Origin: Prado023 sp963736425
Lineage (GTDB): Bacteria; Actinomycetota; Actinomycetes; S36-B12; CAIYMF01
NCBI GenBank assembly: GCA_963736425.1
Contig: CAVTOX010000024.1
Span: forward strand, 35,519-99,518
Reading direction: 5' to 3'
DNA: 64,000 bases
Under the pieces are notes generated by a model, which saw nothing but the letters and a program-made list of their open reading frames with translations, searched no databases and was not told the DNA's origin. The position numbers and the translations under genes were made by a program. This document shows positions 8,933 through 19,263 of this stretch, in pieces; the stretch's first letter is position 1; each line of letters starts with the position of its first letter.

Positions 8933-10060
8933 ATGAGGAAGTATGTATCCGCATTCGCGGCCGCGGGGCTCGTCTTCAGCCTCGCCGCCTGCAGCAGCGG
9001 CAGTGCCGAGACCGCAGCGCCCGCGGCCTCAGGCTCCGGCTCGGCAGCGGCAGCTGACTGCACCCCCGGCGAGAAGGGCACCATCGGTGTGGCCATGCCC
9101 ACCAAGTCCTCGACGCGCTGGATCGCCGACGGCGACAGCATGAAGGAGCAGCTGGAGGCCGCCGGCTACCAGGTCGACCTGCAGTACGCCGAGGATGACA
9201 TCCCGACCCAGGTCTCCCAGGTGGAGAACATGGTCACCAAGGGCGTCCAGCAGCTGGTCATCGCCGCCATTGACGGCACGGCACTGGGTGACATCCTGAA
9301 CACGGCCGAGGAGTCCAACATCCCGGTCATCGCCTACGACCGCCTCATCCGTGAGTCCGGTGCGGTGGACTACTACTCCACGTTCGACAACTTCGGCGTG
9401 GGCGTGCTCCAGGCCGAGGCACTGGTCGAGGGCCTCAAGGCCACCGGCGACGGTCCGTACAACGTCGAGCTGTTCGCCGGCTCGCCGGACGACAACAACG
9501 CGACGTTCTTCTGGAACGGTGCCATGTCGATCCTGCAGCCGCTGATCGACTCCGGCGACATGGTGGTCGTCTCCGGCCAGACCGACTTCGAGCAGGCCGC
9601 GATCCTTCGTTGGGATCCCGCCACCGCCCAGAAGCGCATGGAGGACCTGCTGACCAAGAGCTACACGACCGAGACCGTTGATGGCGTCCTCTCGCCCTAC
9701 GACGGCCTGTCCCTGGGCATCATCGCCGCCCTGAAGGCCAATGGCTACGGCAGTGGCGACAAGCCCCTGCCGGTCGTCACCGGCCAGGACGCCGAGATCC
9801 AGTCCGTCCAGTCCATCCTCAAGGACGAGCAGAACTCGACCGTGTTCAAGGACACCCGTGAGCTCGCCAAGGTGACTGTCGGCATGATCCAGGCAATCGG
9901 CAACTGCGAGGAGCCCGAGGTCAACGACACCACGACGTACGACAACGGCGTCAAGGTCGTCCCGAGCTACCTGCTCAAGCCGGTCACGGTGACCAAGGAC
10001 AACGTCACCGAGGCTCTGGTCGACACCGGGTACTACACCCAGGAGCAGATCGACGGCTGA
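8933..10060 (+). CDS. Sugar ABC transporter substrate-binding lipoprotein (ChvE-like)
   Basis: 375 residues: a lipoprotein signal peptide with lipobox LAAC (Cys20), an Ala/Ser-rich linker, then a periplasmic-binding type 1 fold. IGVAMPTKSSTRWIADGDSMKEQL near residue 49 and later VIAYDRLIRESGAVDYYSTFDN match the ChvE/xylose-binding group that captures arabinose, galactose, glucose or xylose. It sits outside the membrane, anchored by lipid. It lies between araA and the cognate ATPase and permease genes, with hairpins on both sides, as expected for a binding protein made in excess over its transporter. Confidence 0.93.
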   Translation: MRKYVSAFAAAGLVFSLAACSSGSAETAAPAASGSGSAAAADCTPGEKGTIGVAMPTKSSTRWIADGDSMKEQLEAAGYQVDLQYAEDDIPTQVSQVENMVTKGVQQLVIAAIDGTALGDILNTAEESNIPVIAYDRLIRESGAVDYYSTFDNFGVGVLQAEALVEGLKATGDGPYNVELFAGSPDDNNATFFWNGAMSILQPLIDSGDMVVVSGQTDFEQAAILRWDPATAQKRMEDLLTKSYTTETVDGVLSPYDGLSLGIIAALKANGYGSGDKPLPVVTGQDAEIQSVQSILKDEQNSTVFKDTRELAKVTVGMIQAIGNCEEPEVNDTTTYDNGVKVVPSYLLKPVTVTKDNVTEALVDTGYYTQEQIDG

Positions 10061-10095
10061 TCCTCATCCCGCTGCCCCCGGGCAGTAGATGAGAA

Positions 10096-10139
10096 GGTGG
10101 GTGGTGGTTGCAGGGCACCCCTCGCGGCCACCACCCACC
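10096..10139 (+). other. Strong intercistronic hairpin after the sugar-binding protein gene
   Basis: GGTGGGTGGTGG at 10096-10107 pairs perfectly with CCACCACCCACC at 10128-10139 across a 20-base loop. No U run follows and the operon continues at 10210, so it probably blocks 3' exonucleases or terminates only a fraction of transcripts. Confidence 0.7.
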
Positions 10140-10209
10140 ACAACCCGAACACCCGTCGCAGCAGCACCCGCTGCGAACCACGACCACGGAGCCACGGAGG
10201 CTGTGAGCA

Positions 10210-11739
10210 ATGACCGGACCCATCCTCGAGATGCGCTCCATCACCAAGGAGTTCCCCGGGGTCAAGGCGCTGTCGGATGTGAACCTCACGGTCCGCGACG
10301 GCGAGATCCACGCGATCTGCGGGGAGAACGGCGCCGGCAAGTCGACCCTGATGAAGGTACTGAGCGGCGTGTACCCGCACGGCAGCTACGACGGCGAGAT
10401 CGTCTACGAGGGCCAGACTGTGGAGTTCCGCGACATCCGGGCCAGTGAGCACGCCGGGATCGTCATCATCCACCAGGAGCTGGCGCTGATCCCCGAGCTG
10501 TCCATCGCCGAGAACATCTTCCTCGGCAACGAGAACGTCTCCCGGGGAGTCATCTCCTGGGACCGGACGAACCGTGAGGCGCAGGACCTGCTCGAGCGGG
10601 TCGGCCTGACGGAGAACCCCCTGACACCCATCAAGCAGCTGGGCATCGGCAAGCAGCAGCTGGTCGAGATCGCCAAGGCGCTGTCGCGCAGCGTGAAGCT
10701 GCTGATCCTCGATGAGCCCACTGCAGCCCTGAACGACGACGACTCCGCGCACCTTCTCAACCTGCTGCGAGAGCTCAAGGCCAAGGGCATCACCAGCATC
10801 ATGATCTCCCACAAGCTCAACGAGATCGCTGCCATCGCCGACAGCATCACGATCCTGCGCGACGGCCGGACGATCGAGACCCTGGAGGTCGCCGAGGGCG
10901 GGGTGGACGAGGATCGGATCATCCAGGGGATGGTCGGCCGGGACCTCGAGCACCGCTTCCCGCCGTACACGCCCGACGTCGGCGAGGTGCTCTTCGAGGT
11001 CAAGGACTGGAACGTGTTCAGCCCGGTGGACCACTCGCGGGCGGTCGTCATCGACGCCAGCCTGGTGGCCCGCCGGGGCGAGATCGTCGGCATCGCTGGG
11101 CTCATGGGCGCCGGGCGCACCGAGCTCGCCCGCTCCATCTTCGGCAAGTCCTACGGTGCGCGCATCAGCGGAACGCTCGTCCTGGACGGCAAGGAGCTCG
11201 AGCTCAACTCGGTTGCAGAGGCGATCAGCTCGGGGCTGGCCTACGTGACTGAGGACCGCAAGTCCCTGGGGCTGAACCTCCTTGACGACATCAAGACCTC
11301 GGTCACCTCGGCGGGCATCCACAAGCTGGCCAAGGGCCTGACCATCGACGAGAACGAGGAGGTCAAGGTCGCCGAGGACTTCCGCACCCGGATGAACATC
11401 AAGGCCCCGACCGTCGAGGCCAAGGTCGCCCAGCTCTCAGGCGGCAACCAGCAGAAGGTCGTGCTGAGCAAGTGGATCTACACCGACGCGAAGGTGATGA
11501 TCCTCGATGAGCCGACCCGCGGGATCGACGTGGGTGCCAAGTACGAGATCTACGGGTTCGTCCAGGCGATGGCCAAGGACGGCAACGCCGTCATCGTCAT
11601 CTCCTCCGAGCTGCCGGAGCTCCTCGGGCTCTGCGACCGGATCTACACCCTGGCCGAGGGCCACATCACGGGGGAGTTCGTGGCCGGGGAGGCCACCCAG
11701 GAACTCCTCATGCGCCATATGACGACAAGCACACGGTGA
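10210..11739 (+). CDS. gguA: Sugar ABC transporter ATP-binding protein, double ATPase
   Basis: 509 residues with two fused ABC domains, as in GguA/XylG/RbsA. Domain 1 has an intact Walker A (GENGAGKST, near residue 37), the degenerate signature LGIGKQQLVEIAK and Walker B LLILDEPTAAL. Domain 2 has the family's degenerate Walker A (GLMGAGRTE), a full LSGGNQQKV signature and VMILDEPTRGID. It powers import by the gguB permease. The start is ATG 10210 after GGAGGC. Its final codons, ATG ACG ACA AGC ACA CGG TGA, are the template for the 32-bp repeats that follow. The symbol follows the Agrobacterium homologue; mmsA is also used. Confidence 0.93.
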   Translation: MTGPILEMRSITKEFPGVKALSDVNLTVRDGEIHAICGENGAGKSTLMKVLSGVYPHGSYDGEIVYEGQTVEFRDIRASEHAGIVIIHQELALIPELSIAENIFLGNENVSRGVISWDRTNREAQDLLERVGLTENPLTPIKQLGIGKQQLVEIAKALSRSVKLLILDEPTAALNDDDSAHLLNLLRELKAKGITSIMISHKLNEIAAIADSITILRDGRTIETLEVAEGGVDEDRIIQGMVGRDLEHRFPPYTPDVGEVLFEVKDWNVFSPVDHSRAVVIDASLVARRGEIVGIAGLMGAGRTELARSIFGKSYGARISGTLVLDGKELELNSVAEAISSGLAYVTEDRKSLGLNLLDDIKTSVTSAGIHKLAKGLTIDENEEVKVAEDFRTRMNIKAPTVEAKVAQLSGGNQQKVVLSKWIYTDAKVMILDEPTRGIDVGAKYEIYGFVQAMAKDGNAVIVISSELPELLGLCDRIYTLAEGHITGEFVAGEATQELLMRHMTTSTR

Positions 11740-11851
11740 CCCATATGACGTTCCCGACAAGCACAAGGTGACCCGCATGACGTTCCTGACAAGCACCCGG
11801 TGACCCGCATGACGATCCAGACGAGCAGAAGGTGACACAGATGGCCAGCCT
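11724..11851 (+). repeat. 32-bp tandem repeat, four units, spanning the gguA-gguB junction
   Basis: Units begin at 11724, 11756, 11788 and 11820, exactly 32 bases apart, each opening with GACAAGCAC or GACGAGCAG and carrying GGTGAC then a CATG/ATGAC segment. The first unit covers the last codons of gguA and the last covers the ribosome site and start of gguB. Unit identity is highest between units 2 and 3. There are no unique spacers, so this is not a CRISPR array; it looks like repeated duplication of the stop/start junction. Confidence 0.9.
11745..11835 (+). other. Three consecutive eight-codon minicistrons in the repeat
   Basis: ATG 11745-TGA 11771 encodes MTFPTSTR, ATG 11777-TGA 11803 encodes MTFLTSTR, and ATG 11809-TGA 11835 encodes MTIQTSRR; the gguA C-terminus is MTTSTR. 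After every stop, including that of gguA, exactly five bases separate TGA from the next ATG, and the last junction leads into gguB. The second minicistron and gguB are preceded by AAGGTGA, the others by weaker CGGTGA. Whether they are translated is inference; the layout would let ribosomes terminate and restart four times. Confidence 0.65.
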
Positions 11852-13103
11852 GAAGAATGTGATGAGTGGCAACATCCGCCAGTACGGGATGATCGGCGCG
11901 CTGATCGCCATCATCATCCTCTTCCAGATCACGACCGATGGGATCCTGCTCAAGCCGCTGAACCTGACCAACCTGCTGACCCAGAACAGCTACATCCTGA
12001 TCCTGGCCATCGGCATGGTGATGGTGATCATCGCCCGGCACATCGACCTGTCGGTCGGATCGGTGGCGGCCTTCACCGGGGCCCTGGGCGTCATGATGAT
12101 GGTCAAGTGGGACGTCCCGTGGCCGCTCGCGGTCGTCCTCGTGCTCATCACGGGCGCGGCGATCGGGGCGTGGCACGGCGCGTGGGTCGCCTATATGGGT
12201 ATCCCCGCCTTCATCGTGACCCTGTCGAGCATGCTCGTCTTCCGCGGCCTGACGTTGGTCGTCCTCCAGGGCGAGACCGTGGGCAACCTGCCCCCGGGGT
12301 TCGAGAAGCTCGGCAACGGGTTCCTCCCGGAGATCGGACCGGACACCGGCCTGCACAACCTCACGATGATCCTGGGGATCCTGCTGTGCGTGTTCCTCGT
12401 CGTGATGGACTTCCGCAAGCGGGCCTCGAAGCAGCGGTACAACTTCGCGGTGTCGTCCACGCCGATGTTCCTGCTCAAGCAGGTGGCCGTGGTGGCCGTC
12501 ATCATGTGGTTCTCCTACCTGCTTGCGCAGTACAAGGGCCTGCCGATCGTCGGGCTGGTGCTCTTCGCGCTGATCGGGATCTACAGCTTCATCATGAACC
12601 GCACCGTGTTCGGCCGGCACGTCTACGCCGTGGGCGGCAACTACCCGGCGGCCACCATGTCCGGTGTGCGCACCAAGCGCGTCGACATGCTGGTGATGGC
12701 CAACATGGGCATGCTTGCCGCCCTGGCCGGTCTGGTCTTCGCTGCCCGGCTCACGGCCGCCAACCCGAAGGCGGGCGTCAACTTCGAGCTCGATGCGATC
12801 GCCGCGGCCTTCATCGGCGGCGCCGCAGTCACCGGCGGGGTCGGCACGGTCATCGGCGCCATCGTGGGTGGCTTCTTCATGGGCGTGCTGAACAACGGGA
12901 TGTCGTTGATGGGCGTCTCGGTGGACTGGCAGATGACCATCAAGGGTCTGGTCCTGCTGTTCGCGGTTGCCTTCGACGTCTGGAACAAGCGTCGCTCGTC
13001 GGTCGGGGCCGCGGTCACGACGGTCCCCGTGGAGGACGGCGCCTCGCAGGGCATGCCCGACCAGGATCAGGTCGAGGAGCTGCTGCCTGTCGACTCCGAC
13101 TAG
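11841..13103 (+). CDS. gguB: Sugar ABC transporter permease
   Basis: 420-residue inner-membrane protein of the BPD_transp_2 group (GguB/XylH/RbsC). Hydrophobic segments are evident near residues 12-35, 50-75, 85-105, 175-195, 225-245 and through the C-terminal third; the cytoplasmic GGNYPAATMSGVRTKRV loop is the family's ATPase-contact region. I prefer ATG 11841, preceded by AGAAGGTGA at good spacing; a GTG at 11832 would add three residues. It forms the channel for the binding protein at 8933 and GguA. A strong hairpin ends the operon segment. Confidence 0.93.
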   Translation: MASLKNVMSGNIRQYGMIGALIAIIILFQITTDGILLKPLNLTNLLTQNSYILILAIGMVMVIIARHIDLSVGSVAAFTGALGVMMMVKWDVPWPLAVVLVLITGAAIGAWHGAWVAYMGIPAFIVTLSSMLVFRGLTLVVLQGETVGNLPPGFEKLGNGFLPEIGPDTGLHNLTMILGILLCVFLVVMDFRKRASKQRYNFAVSSTPMFLLKQVAVVAVIMWFSYLLAQYKGLPIVGLVLFALIGIYSFIMNRTVFGRHVYAVGGNYPAATMSGVRTKRVDMLVMANMGMLAALAGLVFAARLTAANPKAGVNFELDAIAAAFIGGAAVTGGVGTVIGAIVGGFFMGVLNNGMSLMGVSVDWQMTIKGLVLLFAVAFDVWNKRRSSVGAAVTTVPVEDGASQGMPDQDQVEELLPVDSD

Positions 13104-13106
13104 GTG

Positions 13107-13137
13107 GTGTGCGGCGCCGTTGGGGGGCGCCGCACAC
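13107..13137 (+). terminator. GC-rich terminator hairpin after gguB
   Basis: GTGTGCGGCGCC at 13107-13118 and GGCGCCGCACAC at 13126-13137 form a perfect 12-bp stem with a seven-base loop. There is no U tract, common in high-GC actinobacteria. It separates the transporter from the regulator gene. Confidence 0.75.
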
Positions 13138-13204
13138 CCCCGGACGTTCGCCAGTCTCGTGCCGGAGGTCGATCGACCACTCGAGTGCGGTAGAGGAGGA
13201 TCCC

Positions 13205-14242
13205 ATGGCCAGCGGCCCGAGCCGCGCGCCCGCGATGACCGATGTGGCCCGCCTCGCGGGGGTCTCGCACCAGACGGTCTCGCGGGTTCTCAACGACCAC
13301 CCGAACGTGAAGCAGCAGACCCGGCTGCGCGTGCTGGCCGCCATGCAGGAGCTGGGGTACCGGCCCAACCGGGCCGCCCGAGCCCTGGCCAGCGGGCGCA
13401 GCGACCAGATCGGCGTCGTTGCCCAGCCCTCGACCTTGTTCGGCCCTGCGTCGCTGCTGTACGCGGTCGAGGCCGCAGCAGTCCAGGAGGGGTACGGGGT
13501 CAGTGTCGCCAGCGTTGCGGCCCTCGACCGTGCCTCGATCGAGGATGCGGTCAACCGGCACCTCGACCGGCAGGTGGGCGGGATCCTGGTGATCGTGCCT
13601 GTGGTCTCGGCGGCTGAGGCGATCCGCGAGGTCCCTGCCGACAAGCCGCTGGTCACCATCGGCGGCGACCGCAAGGACGCCATCACGAGCGTGGGCATCG
13701 ACCAGGTCCAGGGGGCCATCGAGGCAACCCAGTCCCTGTTGGATGCCGGGCATCGGACGGTGTGGCACGTCTCAGGGCCGGGGGATGTGTTCGACAGCAT
13801 CGATCGCATCGAGGGATGGCGGTCCACGCTGGAACGGGCTGGGGCCGAGGTGCCCCCGGTGATCGCCGGCGACTGGTCGGCGGCCGGTGGCTACGAGGCC
13901 GGCAAGATGCTGGCCCGGATCCGGGATGTGACCGCAATCTTCGCGGCCAACGACCAGACCGCCCTGGGGATCCTTCGAGCGCTGCACGAGCACGGCCTGC
14001 GCGTGCCCGACGACGTGAGCCTGGTCGGCTTCGACGATCTCCCCGAGTCCGGCTTCTTCATCCCTCCGCTGACGACCGTTCGCCAGGGCTTCGCGGAGGT
14101 GGGTCGCCGGGCGCTGCAGATGCTCGTCACCCAGATGGAGGGCCAGCGCGAGGTGCTCCACGAACTGGTGCCGCCCGTGTTCGTCCCCCGCGAGAGCGTG
14201 GCACCGCCGCGGGAGCGGCGCGAGACGGGCATCCCGGCGTGA
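13205..14242 (+). CDS. LacI-family transcriptional regulator, probable arabinose repressor
   Basis: 345 residues. The N-terminal helix-turn-helix (MTDVARLAGVSHQTVSRVLN, residues 11-30) and hinge helix (YRPNRAARALAS) are canonical, followed by a periplasmic-binding-like effector domain with the family's C-terminal SLVGFDDLPESGFFIPPLTTVRQ. The start is ATG 13205, right after GAGGAGG. It is coupled to the epimerase gene by a GTGA overlap. By position it should control the ara locus, and a LacI-type palindrome covers the araB promoter; it may also control galK. The inducer is not deducible from sequence. Confidence 0.92.
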   Translation: MASGPSRAPAMTDVARLAGVSHQTVSRVLNDHPNVKQQTRLRVLAAMQELGYRPNRAARALASGRSDQIGVVAQPSTLFGPASLLYAVEAAAVQEGYGVSVASVAALDRASIEDAVNRHLDRQVGGILVIVPVVSAAEAIREVPADKPLVTIGGDRKDAITSVGIDQVQGAIEATQSLLDAGHRTVWHVSGPGDVFDSIDRIEGWRSTLERAGAEVPPVIAGDWSAAGGYEAGKMLARIRDVTAIFAANDQTALGILRALHEHGLRVPDDVSLVGFDDLPESGFFIPPLTTVRQGFAEVGRRALQMLVTQMEGQREVLHELVPPVFVPRESVAPPRERRETGIPA

Positions 14243-15033
14243 ACGGTTCGGTCTCGTTGGAGGCAGGCCTCGCGGCGCTGACCGTGGATCCCCTCGACGG
14301 CGGGCGGATCACGTCGCTGGCGATCGACGGCGTCGAGCTGCTCGGTGGAGTCGGCAACGGCGTGATCGAGCACGGGTCGTTCGTGATGGTCCCGTGGGCG
14401 GGGCGCATCCGCGACGGGGTCCTGCGCGTGGAGGGCGTCGAGCATCACCTGCCGACGGACCGGACCCACCCCCATGCCGGTCACGGCCTGGTCATGGACC
14501 GCCCCTGGGATCTGGTTGCGGCGTCCGGGGACGCACTGACGATCCGGTGCGACCTGGACGCCCGGTGGCCCTTCCCCGGCCACGTCGTCCAGGAGTTCCG
14601 GCTGGCCACCGATCATCTGGCGCAGCGGATCGAGGTGCACGCCGCAGGCACGGCCTTCCCGGCGACTGCGGGCTGGCATCCGTGGTTCCGTCGGGTACTG
14701 AGCTCCGGGTCGGTTGCGGACCTGGACTTCTCCGCCGAGGGCATGCTGGTCCGCGACGCCGCAGGGATCCCCAGCGGCGACGTCATGCCCGTCCCGCCGG
14801 GACCGTGGGACGACTGCTTCGCCGGGGTCCAGTGGCCGATGACCATCACCTGGCCCGGCGCCCTGACCCTGCGGATCACCTCCGATGTCGAGTTCGCGGT
14901 CGTGTACGACGAGCGCGACGAGGCGTTCTGCGTCGAGCCGCAGTCGGGCCCCCCGGACGGCCCGAACACCTCGCCGAAGATGGTCCGGCCGGGCGAGCCG
15001 CTGGTCGCCTCGACGCAGTGGGCCTGGGGCTGA
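14239..15033 (+). CDS. Aldose 1-epimerase family protein (GalM-like)
   Basis: 264 residues with the galactose-mutarotase beta-sandwich fold, interconverting alpha and beta anomers of an aldose. Visible landmarks: MVPWAGRIRDGVL near residue 52, HGLVMDRPWDL with the substrate His near 78, TAGWHPWFRR with the catalytic His near 150, and the C-terminal FCVEPQSGPPDGPN containing the catalytic Glu. The start is GTG 14239, overlapping the repressor stop as GTGA. It would supply the right anomer to AraA or GalK. Confidence 0.9.
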   Translation: MNGSVSLEAGLAALTVDPLDGGRITSLAIDGVELLGGVGNGVIEHGSFVMVPWAGRIRDGVLRVEGVEHHLPTDRTHPHAGHGLVMDRPWDLVAASGDALTIRCDLDARWPFPGHVVQEFRLATDHLAQRIEVHAAGTAFPATAGWHPWFRRVLSSGSVADLDFSAEGMLVRDAAGIPSGDVMPVPPGPWDDCFAGVQWPMTITWPGALTLRITSDVEFAVVYDERDEAFCVEPQSGPPDGPNTSPKMVRPGEPLVASTQWAWG

Positions 15034-15092
15034 TCGGTGCTGGCTGCGTGTCGCTCACGGGGGCTTGGGCCGAGGGTCGCCACACTGGGCCA

Positions 15093-15998
15093 ATGGCTGA
15101 GCGACTTGCCCCCGAGCAGACCCCGCTGCGGGTCACCTCCCGACCGGAGCGGGCCCGCGGGCGCGCCCGCCGATGGTTCCGCCGGCTGGTCGCCCTCGCC
15201 CTGAGCCTTGCGCTGATCGCCGCCGGCACGGTGGCCACGCTGCACTTCCTGGCGATCCACCGGTCTGCCCAGGAGATCCGCGCCACCGCCCTCGTGCCCC
15301 CGGAGATGGCCGCGAACGTCCTGGTCGTGATCGCCCGACCGGGCCAGGAACTCCCGCTCGCCGGGACTCTCGCCGCCCTCGACGCTGCCGGAGCGACGGT
15401 GTCGGTCCTGTCCCTCACCGATGGCGCAACCCAGCCCCCTGCCCTGGACTTCGCCAAGGACAGCATCGGGGACGTGCGCTCCGATGAGCTGTCGGCCTCG
15501 GCAGATCTCCTCGGTGTCGACCGCGTGACGACTGCTCAGTACGCCGATGGCGAGTTGATCGCCGCTGATCCCGACGAGGTCACGGCCACGATCGCCGCCG
15601 AGATCAAGGAGGTCGCCCCCTCGGCGATCCTCACGGTCAGCGACACCACCGGAACGGATACGGACTCCCAGGCCGTGGCCGCCTATACGCTCACGGCCGC
15701 GCAGGCCAAGGGCTCGGGAGTCGGCCGTATCTGGACCGTCACCCGCGGCGACCGTGAGGTCTCCTGGAACGCCCTGGCCCGGGCCCCCATCGGCGACCGC
15801 GTCCCCGAGCCCCTGGTGTCGGTCCGCATCGACGACCAGACGGCCGTGAAGGGTGAGGTGCTCCTCGCCCACGGCACCCAGAGCCCCGACCTGGTCCGGG
15901 CCACCTACCCGTACGCCGACCGGGTCCCGGCCTGGGCGTACTTCCGCTTCTGGGACCGCGAGTACTTCGCGCTCGCCTGGGGCCAGCCGCTGCAGTAG
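15093..15998 (+). CDS. Membrane-anchored PIG-L-like protein with degenerate active site
   Basis: 301 residues: a basic N-terminus, one transmembrane helix near 29-52 (VALALSLALIAAGTVATLHFLAI), then an extracytoplasmic domain with the PIG-L/LmbE pattern. The family's zinc motif AHPDDE is replaced by ARPGQE in VLVVIARPGQELPLAG, and the second motif HPDH by TDTDSQ in SDTTGTDTDSQAVAAYTL, so the metal ligands are gone. The surrounding DGA, DEL-x-ASADLLGV and AAEIKEVAPSAILTVSD segments are kept. It is therefore probably not an active deacetylase; it could bind a ligand. The start is ATG 15093. It stands alone between the arabinose locus and typA. Confidence 0.7.
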   Translation: MAERLAPEQTPLRVTSRPERARGRARRWFRRLVALALSLALIAAGTVATLHFLAIHRSAQEIRATALVPPEMAANVLVVIARPGQELPLAGTLAALDAAGATVSVLSLTDGATQPPALDFAKDSIGDVRSDELSASADLLGVDRVTTAQYADGELIAADPDEVTATIAAEIKEVAPSAILTVSDTTGTDTDSQAVAAYTLTAAQAKGSGVGRIWTVTRGDREVSWNALARAPIGDRVPEPLVSVRIDDQTAVKGEVLLAHGTQSPDLVRATYPYADRVPAWAYFRFWDREYFALAWGQPLQ

Positions 15999-16119
15999 GC
16001 GCCCGTGCGTCTCCCCGCGCCGCTGAGGGGGGCTCGGGATCCGTGGGATGATTGGGGTCCCGGGTGTGCCCGGGGCGTTCTGGGGGCGTGCCTCGGGACC
16101 TGATTAGGAGACTCCACCC

Positions 16120-17994
<1,875 letters not shown>

Positions 17995-18005
17995 CTCAGC
18001 CGGCC

Positions 18006-18020
18006 CCGGACGGCGTCCGG
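18006..18020 (+). terminator. Short hairpin after typA
   Basis: CCGGAC-GGC-GTCCGG, a six-base-pair stem with a three-base loop beginning 12 bases after the typA stop codon. The rest of the gap to 18177 carries two CGGAAC direct repeats (18052 and 18081) whose role I cannot assign. Confidence 0.5.
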
Positions 18021-18177
18021 ATCGTGTTGCATTCTGGTAACTTTTCGCCCCCGGAACGCTATATCGGCGACATCCTCGCTCGGAACCCCCTACATTGCCT
18101 GATACCGCCTGCGTTCGCGTACCCTTGCGCCGTAATCGGGCGAACCGGCTGTCCTTGGCGAGCAGAGAGGTGCGCGT

Positions 18178-19171
18178 ATGAGCACAACACCCCTTGTGAG
18201 CGCTGCCGAGGAGATCGGCGAGGGCACCGCGACTGAGATGGTCGAGGGCAAGTCACTGACCCAGATCGCATGGGGCCGCCTGCGCAAGGACAAGGTCGCG
18301 ATGATCTCCCTCGGGGTCATCATCTTCATCTTCCTGGCCGCGCTGTTCGCCCCGCTGATCACCAAGATGCTCGGCGTCGATCCCTACGAGCCCAACACCG
18401 ACCTGATCAGCCAGGACGGCGGCCTTCCTGCAGGACCCTGGGGTGGGATCTCCTGGGCTCACCCGCTGGGCGTCGAGCCGCTGATCGGTCGCGACATCCT
18501 GGCCCGCCTGCTCTACGGCGCCCGCATCTCGTTGACCATCGCCCTGCTGAGCACCGCCTTCGTCGTCATCCTCGGCGTCGTGCTGGGCACCGTCGCCGGG
18601 TACTCCAAGGGCAAGGTCGACACCGTCCTGAGCCGGATCATGGACCTCACCCTGAGCTTCCCGTTCCTGCTGCTGGTCATCGCCATGGCCCAGCCGCTGC
18701 AGCAGCGACTGGAGACCGTCATCCCGAGCCCCGGGGCTGCTCGGCGTGGCCGCGCTCGTCCTGCTGCTCAGCCTCTTCAGCTGGCCCTACTTGGCGCGGC
18801 TCGTCCGGGGCCAGGTCCTGAGCATGCGCGAGCGCGAGTTCGTCGAGGCGGCAGTCTCCACGGGCGCCTCGTCCCGCCGGATCCTCTTCAAGGAGCTGCT
18901 CCCCAACCTCTGGGCGCCGGTCCTCGTGTACGCCTCACTGGCGATCCCGAGCTTCATCGCCGCTGAGGCGACCTTGGCCTACCTGGGCGTCGGTGTCCTG
19001 CCGCCCACCCCGACCTGGGGTGCGATGCTCAACGACGCCGTGCTGACCTTCACCGTGCTGCCGAGCTACCTGTTCATCCCGGGCATGGCGCTGTTCATCA
19101 CCGTGCTCGTGTTCAACCTGTTCGGCGACGCCGTGCGCGACGCACTCGACCCGCGGGCGGGCCGAGCATGA
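18178..19171 (+). CDS. dppC: Peptide ABC transporter permease (DppC/OppC type), frameshifted
   Basis: Reconstructed length about 330 residues. It has the DppC N-terminal cytoplasmic tail with LRKDKVAMISLG, a first membrane helix near 40-60, the long external loop ending in HPLGVEPLIGRDILARLLYGARISL, and the EAA-type ATPase contact loop EFVEAAVSTGASSRRILFKELLPN. The frame breaks at about 18729-18736, within the run CCCCGGGG, and resumes as LLGVAALVLLLSLFSWPYLARL; a single extra base explains it. First gene of the five-gene transporter. The start is ATG 18178, with AGAGAGGTG upstream. Confidence 0.88.
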
Positions 19172-19263
19172 CCACAGACTCCCGTCCCTCCGGGGCGGGC
19201 CCGCGCAAGCGGACAGATGGGTCCGGCAGCCCCGCCGCGGCCCGAACAAGGAGGAAGCAATGA
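19168..19263 (+). CDS. Possible 31-codon coupling ORF between dppC and dppA
   Basis: An ORF that begins inside the dppC stop (ATGA at 19168-19171) and ends inside the dppA start (ATGA at 19260-19263). It would encode a basic, Ser/Gly/Pro-rich peptide with no recognisable domain. The double overlap suggests it could carry ribosomes from dppC to dppA, but dppA has its own strong AAGGAGG, and the overlaps may be chance. It also contains a hairpin (19181-19199). Confidence 0.3.
   Translation: MTTDSRPSGAGPRKRTDGSGSPAAARTRRKQ
19181..19199 (+). other. Hairpin upstream of the peptide-binding protein gene
   Basis: CCCGTCCC at 19181-19188 pairs with GGGGCGGG at 19192-19199 (one G-U pair) around TCC. 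It lies 50 bases before the dppA ribosome site, where RNA processing could separate dppC from the highly expressed dppA message. Confidence 0.45.

Noticed and set aside
11724..11851. CRISPR-like spacing of the 32-bp repeats
   Set aside because: The units are contiguous with no variable spacers and include coding sequence of gguA and gguB; no cas gene is present.
18052..18115. ECF sigma-factor promoter from the two CGGAAC repeats before dppC
   Set aside because: Neither GGAAC has a GTT/CGTC-type -10 at 15-18 bases.
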